DNA of 64,000 nucleotides from positions 930,001-994,000 of the forward strand of contig NZ_JBDIML010000001.1 in the NCBI RefSeq assembly GCF_039614845.1, read 5' to 3'. Both the position numbers and the translations under genes were made by a program. Positions 60,625 to 64,000 of the stretch are shown here, in pieces. Position 1 is the first letter of the stretch. Each line of letters opens with the position of its first letter. The notes under the pieces are model-generated. The model was not told the DNA's origin and made no database searches. It saw only the letters and a program-made list of their open reading frames with translations. The stretch comes from Ornithinibacillus xuwenensis. GTDB taxonomy: Bacteria > Bacillota > Bacilli > Bacillales > Amphibacillaceae.

Positions 60625-60705
60625 AAATGCCAGTTTCCAAAAACTGTATCAATTGTTAGCCTTGTTTAACAAGATGCAGCTTTTTAGATAACTGGCATTT
60701 TTTAA
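60625..60705 (+). terminator. Terminator of the amidohydrolase gene, long imperfect hairpin
   Basis: AAATGCCAGTT (60625-60635) pairs with AACTGGCATTT (60690-60700), followed by TTTT. The inside contains further paired blocks (ACTGTATC with GATGCAG, TTGTTA with TAACAA), making one long hairpin. Confidence 0.75.
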
Positions 60706-60709
60706 TTTG

Positions 60710-61069
60710 CTAGCTCCACCGTAATGCAACGGTTAATCTACAGCATTCTGTATTCTTAATCTTGGATATAAACGCCATTCTTAATTCGTCTGGGTTATAA
60801 TTCACATCAATATCTGATGTTACACCTATTGACTTAATTAACCGTTTAACCTCTGGCATATTGGATTTCTGAGCCGCACTCATGACGCGCTTCCCAAATT
60901 CCTTCGATCCTGCAAACCGATCTAATACAACACTAGCTTCACGCATTAATACCCTTGTTTCATTGGCAGCTTCATACAAATGATCCGGATTCACATTTGG
61001 AAACTGACGATTCGTATCATAACGATATGGATAAGCTGAGTAATAATACACTGGATAGCAATAGTACAC
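60710..61069 (-). CDS. Tyr-rich small protein, possibly sporulation related (YuzC-like)
   Basis: The GTG start at 61069 has GGGAGGG eight bases upstream. The 119-residue product begins with a Tyr/Pro head (MYYCYPVYYYSAYPYRYDTN), then a helical domain (HLYEAANETRVLMREASVVL) and a beta-rich end (FISKIKNTECCRLTVALRWS). The Tyr-rich head is typical of spore coat or YuzC-like proteins. I am not certain of the family. Confidence 0.6.
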   Translation of the reverse strand: MYYCYPVYYYSAYPYRYDTNRQFPNVNPDHLYEAANETRVLMREASVVLDRFAGSKEFGKRVMSAAQKSNMPEVKRLIKSIGVTSDIDVNYNPDELRMAFISKIKNTECCRLTVALRWS

Positions 61070-61140
61070 CTAGATTTCCCTCCCTAAAAATTCCATATAA
61101 CACTATATGCATGATAAATGCTGGAGGGACTCCTTTTCTA

Positions 61141-61530
61141 TTAACTCTTCCAATGAGGCTTACTTTCCACTATTCCTTTGTAATTTTCTCGATAAGCCCA
61201 TACCAAGATTCCTTCTAGAACCACTAATACGATTGCTAATAGCAATAACTCCGGGTCAACAAATATATGAAACGCAAAAATATTTACAATGATGCCTGTT
61301 AGCGCAACTAATACCAATGGAATAAACCTGCGAATAATTAGTAAAATTCCTGCTATGATTTCTACACCTTTCTCCATTGCCAGTAAATAGCCATCCCCTA
61401 AAAATTCCATTGCAGCTGGATTTGTTGGTGCAAATGGCTCAAAGCCGAATAACACGAAGTAGCCGTTTAATCCCGCCCCTAAAAATAAGATACCTAATAG
61501 TAATTCAGCAGTTCGAATAAAGCCTTTCAT
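61141..61530 (-). CDS. DoxX-like small membrane protein
   Basis: The 129-residue protein has four hydrophobic helices (AELLLGILFLGAGLNGYFVL, VEIIAGILLIIRRFIPLVLV, LTGIIVNIFAFHIFV, LLLLAIVLVVLEGILVWAY) and the DoxX-type pattern. A GAGGGG site precedes the ATG. The function is unknown. It is a second DoxX-like protein in the window besides the C-terminal half of 53692-54597. Confidence 0.7.
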   Translation of the reverse strand: MKGFIRTAELLLGILFLGAGLNGYFVLFGFEPFAPTNPAAMEFLGDGYLLAMEKGVEIIAGILLIIRRFIPLVLVALTGIIVNIFAFHIFVDPELLLLAIVLVVLEGILVWAYRENYKGIVESKPHWKS

Positions 61531-61649
61531 TATTTATTCCCCTCCCTATGCTTCTTTCGCTTACAGAATAGCACATATACGTTGCCCGCCTGCGCATTTT
61601 TGCAAAATTCACACAGTTCATTATATGTTTAGTGTTTGGAAGCTGATGT

Positions 61650-61740
61650 TTAGCTTTTTCGACTGGGAGTTAGCTTTTTCAGCTAGGACTTTAGCTTTTC
61701 TGCGAATCTTCAGCATTTCCTGCTGCATATTCAGCTTTTA
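61650..61740 (+). repeat. Five degenerate tandem repeats of about 20 bp
   Basis: The unit TT(A/C)AGC(T/A)TTT recurs at about 61650, 61670, 61691, 61709 and 61730, a period of 18-21 bp. Between units the spacers are less similar (GACTGGGAG, AGCTAGGAC, TGCGAATC). It lies 36 bp upstream of the uvrX promoter. The rest of 61531-61649 shows nothing I can support. Confidence 0.6.
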
Positions 61741-61775
61741 ATAAAAAACTCTCATTTCACTAGCATAAATTTCCA

Positions 61776-61804
61776 TTGATAATCCAATACTAGCATCATA
61801 TAAT
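61776..61804 (+). promoter_or_regulatory. SigA promoter of uvrX
   Basis: TTGATA (61776-61781) and TATAAT (61799-61804) are 17 bp apart, directly followed by the SOS box. Confidence 0.85.
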
Positions 61805-61806
61805 AA

Positions 61807-61818
61807 GAACAAACGTTC
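61807..61818 (+). promoter_or_regulatory. LexA (SOS) operator of uvrX
   Basis: GAACAAACGTTC fits the Bacillus SOS box GAAC-N4-GTTC exactly and overlaps the transcription start region, so LexA should repress the gene until DNA damage. Confidence 0.9.
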
Positions 61819-61837
61819 TACTTGGTGGTGAATTAGA

Positions 61838-63088
61838 TTGGATTACTCTGCTTATCCTCGTAATGATGTGCTTTGTATTGATATGCGTTCCTTTTATGCT
61901 AGTGTCGAGGCTGTTAAGCTAGGGCATGATCCGATGAAGACGATGCTTGCAGTTGTCGGCGATCCGAGTAGATCTGGAAGCATCGTGTTAGCTGCTTCCC
62001 CAGCCCTAAAGCAAAAGTACGGCATTAGCAATGTGAGCCGTTTTTTTGAATTACCAAATGATCCAGATATTCATATTGTGCCGGCTCATATGGCTGATTA
62101 TCTTCAAGTCTCTGTAGAAATTACAAGATTAATTAATCAATATGCTCCAAAAGAAGCAATCCATCAATATTCTGTAGATGAAGTATGGGTCACATTGAAC
62201 GGGCTTCACAAGCTATTCGGGAGTTACTGGGAGGTTGCTGAAAAGATTAAACAAGATATTCTGGACAGCTTCGGAATCACTTGCTCAATTGGTATTGGCG
62301 ATAATAAGTTTTTAGCCAAGGTTGTCATGGATTTACACGCAAAACAGGTTGGAATTGCTGAATGTAGATATGAGGATGTTGAAGAAAAACTATGGCCCTT
62401 CCCTGTAGAAGATATATGGGGAATCGGTAGTCGCATGAAACACAATTTAAATCGAATGGGAATCGTTACCCTCGGACAACTCGCTAAATTCAACCTCGAT
62501 CATCTCAAAAAACGATTCGGTGTTATGGGTGAGCAACTCTACTGGCATGCATGGGGAATCGACTTAAGTCCAGTCTATGGTGACTTTGTTAAGCATGAAC
62601 AAAAAGGCTTTGGTCATGGCATTTCTCTTTTACGAGATTACACGAAGGATGAAGTCGCAGTTTGTATGCTAGACCTTTGTGAGGAGGTTTGCCGTAGAGC
62701 GCGAACAGCAGGTAAAATCGGAAAAACGATTCATCTTGGTATTGCCTATTCCAAAGAAACTGGAGGAGGATTTTCACGCTCCAGGTCGATTTCAATTCCT
62801 ACTAATGTAACCATGGATATGTACCAGGTTTGCTTACAGCTGTTTGAAGAATTTTACGATGGTCAAAGTAATATCCGCCATGTCTACGTAACATTAGATA
62901 ACTTATTTGAAAAAGCAGAAACGCAATTAAATTTATTTGAGGACCGGTCGAAAAAAACGGATATTGGTTATGTCATGGACGCTATTCGTGATAAATATGG
63001 GGCCACAGCAATACTCCGAGCAAGTAGCTACACAGATGCTGGAGTCACATTAGATCGCAGTAAGAAAATTGGGGGACATCGTGCGTAG
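61838..63088 (+). CDS. uvrX: SOS-inducible Y-family DNA polymerase (UvrX/YqjW type)
   Basis: The TTG start at 61838 follows GGTGGTGA. The 416-residue protein has the Y-polymerase motifs CIDMRSFYASVEAV and YSVDEVWV (acidic metal ligands). A finger/little-finger region and a possible sliding-clamp motif QLNLFE near the C-terminus follow. Translesion polymerases of this type bypass lesions with low fidelity. A LexA box upstream makes it damage-inducible. Plasmid/phage UvrX and chromosomal YqjW are the two close groups. Confidence 0.9.
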   Translation: MDYSAYPRNDVLCIDMRSFYASVEAVKLGHDPMKTMLAVVGDPSRSGSIVLAASPALKQKYGISNVSRFFELPNDPDIHIVPAHMADYLQVSVEITRLINQYAPKEAIHQYSVDEVWVTLNGLHKLFGSYWEVAEKIKQDILDSFGITCSIGIGDNKFLAKVVMDLHAKQVGIAECRYEDVEEKLWPFPVEDIWGIGSRMKHNLNRMGIVTLGQLAKFNLDHLKKRFGVMGEQLYWHAWGIDLSPVYGDFVKHEQKGFGHGISLLRDYTKDEVAVCMLDLCEEVCRRARTAGKIGKTIHLGIAYSKETGGGFSRSRSISIPTNVTMDMYQVCLQLFEEFYDGQSNIRHVYVTLDNLFEKAETQLNLFEDRSKKTDIGYVMDAIRDKYGATAILRASSYTDAGVTLDRSKKIGGHRA

Positions 63089-63114
63089 CTGCCAGTAAAC
63101 ATGTTGGCAGCTAC
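63085..63114 (+). terminator. Hairpin after uvrX
   Basis: GTAGCTGCCA (63085-63094) pairs with TGGCAGCTAC (63105-63114). There is no clear T tract, so termination is less certain. Confidence 0.55.
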
Positions 63115-63130
63115 ATCATAATTTAAGCGT

Positions 63131-63934
63131 CTAACTAATTAAAGCACCGATTGCACCAGCATGTGAGCCCTTCTTTAGAAAAATAGGTTCATAGGACATC
63201 ATGTCACGAAAACGACCTAAGACATCTTGTAAGGCCTTATTATTTGAAACCGTTCCCCCAACAAATACAATCTTACTAGCTTGTTTCGAAGATGCCACTT
63301 GACCAGCAAGCAGGATAATTGTTTCCCCTATCAATTGCATCACACTTGCTAAATAATCCTGCTCAGTAGCATGTTCATTTAAATGAGCTTTTCCGAAATT
63401 AGCAGCAGTTAAGTCGCCAAAAATTGGAGGTTCTTCCGGTGCATAAATGTCTCGTACTAATAAATCAGCATTGCGATTATCGCCATTTTCAGCCATCGAT
63501 GTAAATAATTGAAAATCCTGTTTTCCAGTAATAAGATGGCCTAATCCCATCAGAGTTCCTCCACCAATCCCACTACCTAAAACACGTTCGAAGGAGCCTT
63601 CTGTCATATGAAAAAAAGACGTTCCCGTACCAATGTTAACTAAAATAAAATCCTCTTCTCTTATATCCTTCTCTGTTTGCAGCAAATATCTAGTTCCTGC
63701 AGTTACTGCATCAAACTCATTAACGATAGAACAATTATTCGTAGCAAGACGCTTTATATAACCAGCTTTTCCACCAGTTAAAACGAGCTTAGTATTCGGA
63801 GCTAACGTCGTTAACCACTGAATAAGTTGGTCTATTTCAAGACTGGAAAAGATTTTCGTATGTAGCCTTTCTTGCTCCTCATAAGCGATTTTAACAAGTG
63901 AACCACCAGCATCAATTCCTACTTTCTGAATCAA
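63131..63934 (-). CDS. coaW: Type II pantothenate kinase
   Basis: The TTG start at 63934 follows GAAGGAGGGG. The 267-residue enzyme has the ASKHA nucleotide motif VGIDAGGSLVKIAY at the start, LVNIGTGTSFFH, GSGIGGGTLMGLG and VFVGGTVSNNKALQ. It phosphorylates pantothenate in the first step of coenzyme A synthesis and, unlike CoaA, is usually not inhibited by CoA. About 66 bp to the window edge upstream show no other gene. Confidence 0.93.
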   Translation of the reverse strand: MIQKVGIDAGGSLVKIAYEEQERLHTKIFSSLEIDQLIQWLTTLAPNTKLVLTGGKAGYIKRLATNNCSIVNEFDAVTAGTRYLLQTEKDIREEDFILVNIGTGTSFFHMTEGSFERVLGSGIGGGTLMGLGHLITGKQDFQLFTSMAENGDNRNADLLVRDIYAPEEPPIFGDLTAANFGKAHLNEHATEQDYLASVMQLIGETIILLAGQVASSKQASKIVFVGGTVSNNKALQDVLGRFRDMMSYEPIFLKKGSHAGAIGALIS

Positions 63935-64000
63935 CCCTACCCCTCCTTCATACCTTTACAATCAATTTACATGATTCATGTGGAAGATGAAACAAAAAAG

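Noticed and set aside
1..64000. CRISPR arrays, tRNA, rRNA or insertion sequences
   Set aside because: No regularly spaced identical repeats, no tRNA-like cloverleaf sequence and no transposase-like frame were found on reading both strands.

Overview
The window is low-GC Firmicute DNA with dense, mostly convergent or divergent short operons, AGGAGG-type ribosome binding sites and frequent TTG/GTG starts. Endospore genes (SpoVA, GerA-type receptor, YhcN/YlaJ, DUF1657, SpoIID-like, YjcZ-like, Spo0E-like) place it in a spore-forming Bacillaceae. Gene order around dapL-dapH, cbpB/darB, fadH, ykuE, ykyB and patA resembles the ykuE-ykuR neighbourhood of Bacillus subtilis. Sequence divergence suggests a relative such as Oceanobacillus, Virgibacillus or Ornithinibacillus (inference). 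No tRNA, rRNA, CRISPR array, transposase or integrase was seen.

Left part (1-21 kb). N-acetyl-diaminopimelate branch genes (partial dapL, dapH, and patA further on), the c-di-AMP sensor CbpB/DarB, a zinc-responsive czrA-czcD efflux pair under a 34-bp palindromic operator, fadH, Tat-dependent ykuE, a Sco-type copper lipoprotein, ykyB, an EamA exporter, a Spo0E-like phosphatase, signal peptidase I, a zinc-ribbon/TPR membrane protein next to an S1C protease, a GGDEF/EAL protein, a KtrB/D-type potassium channel, and a CdaR-like regulator preceding glcD-glcF (glycolate oxidation).

Spore region (21-30 kb). A seven-gene operon DUF1657 / YhcN-YlaJ lipoprotein / SpoVAC / SpoVAD / SpoVAEb / DUF1657 / DUF421-DUF1657 has the arrangement known as spoVA2. 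It is followed by a GerA-family A-B-C receptor operon with an overlooked fourth small two-helix gene that may be a D subunit.

Middle (30-50 kb). Glutamate dehydrogenase, an ion-transporter-superfamily permease, a TPP-riboswitch-controlled thiT, pepF, a stand-alone holin/amidase lysis-type cassette with a triple C-terminal repeat, YceI, VanW-type protein, NDH-2, a SpoIID/LytB protein, a uracil permease behind a PyrR attenuator whose competing helices can be read in the sequence, topB, manganese catalase and a DacC-like enzyme without a signal peptide.

Right part (50-64 kb). An NprR-like HTH-TPR regulator is followed directly by an unannotated 50-residue secreted pro-peptide, a probable RRNPP quorum-sensing pair. 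Then come a three-gene SRPBCC-DoxX / DUF4166 / YndJ operon, a Vga-type ABC-F ribosome-protection ATPase behind a long attenuator leader, an MCP, a lysine riboswitch controlling a YtcJ-like amidohydrolase, an SOS-box-controlled Y-family polymerase preceded by five degenerate 20-bp repeats, and type II pantothenate kinase. The best candidates for new biology are the regulator/pro-peptide pair, the lysine-riboswitch amidohydrolase, the ABC-F leader, and several very short genes with strong ribosome binding sites.
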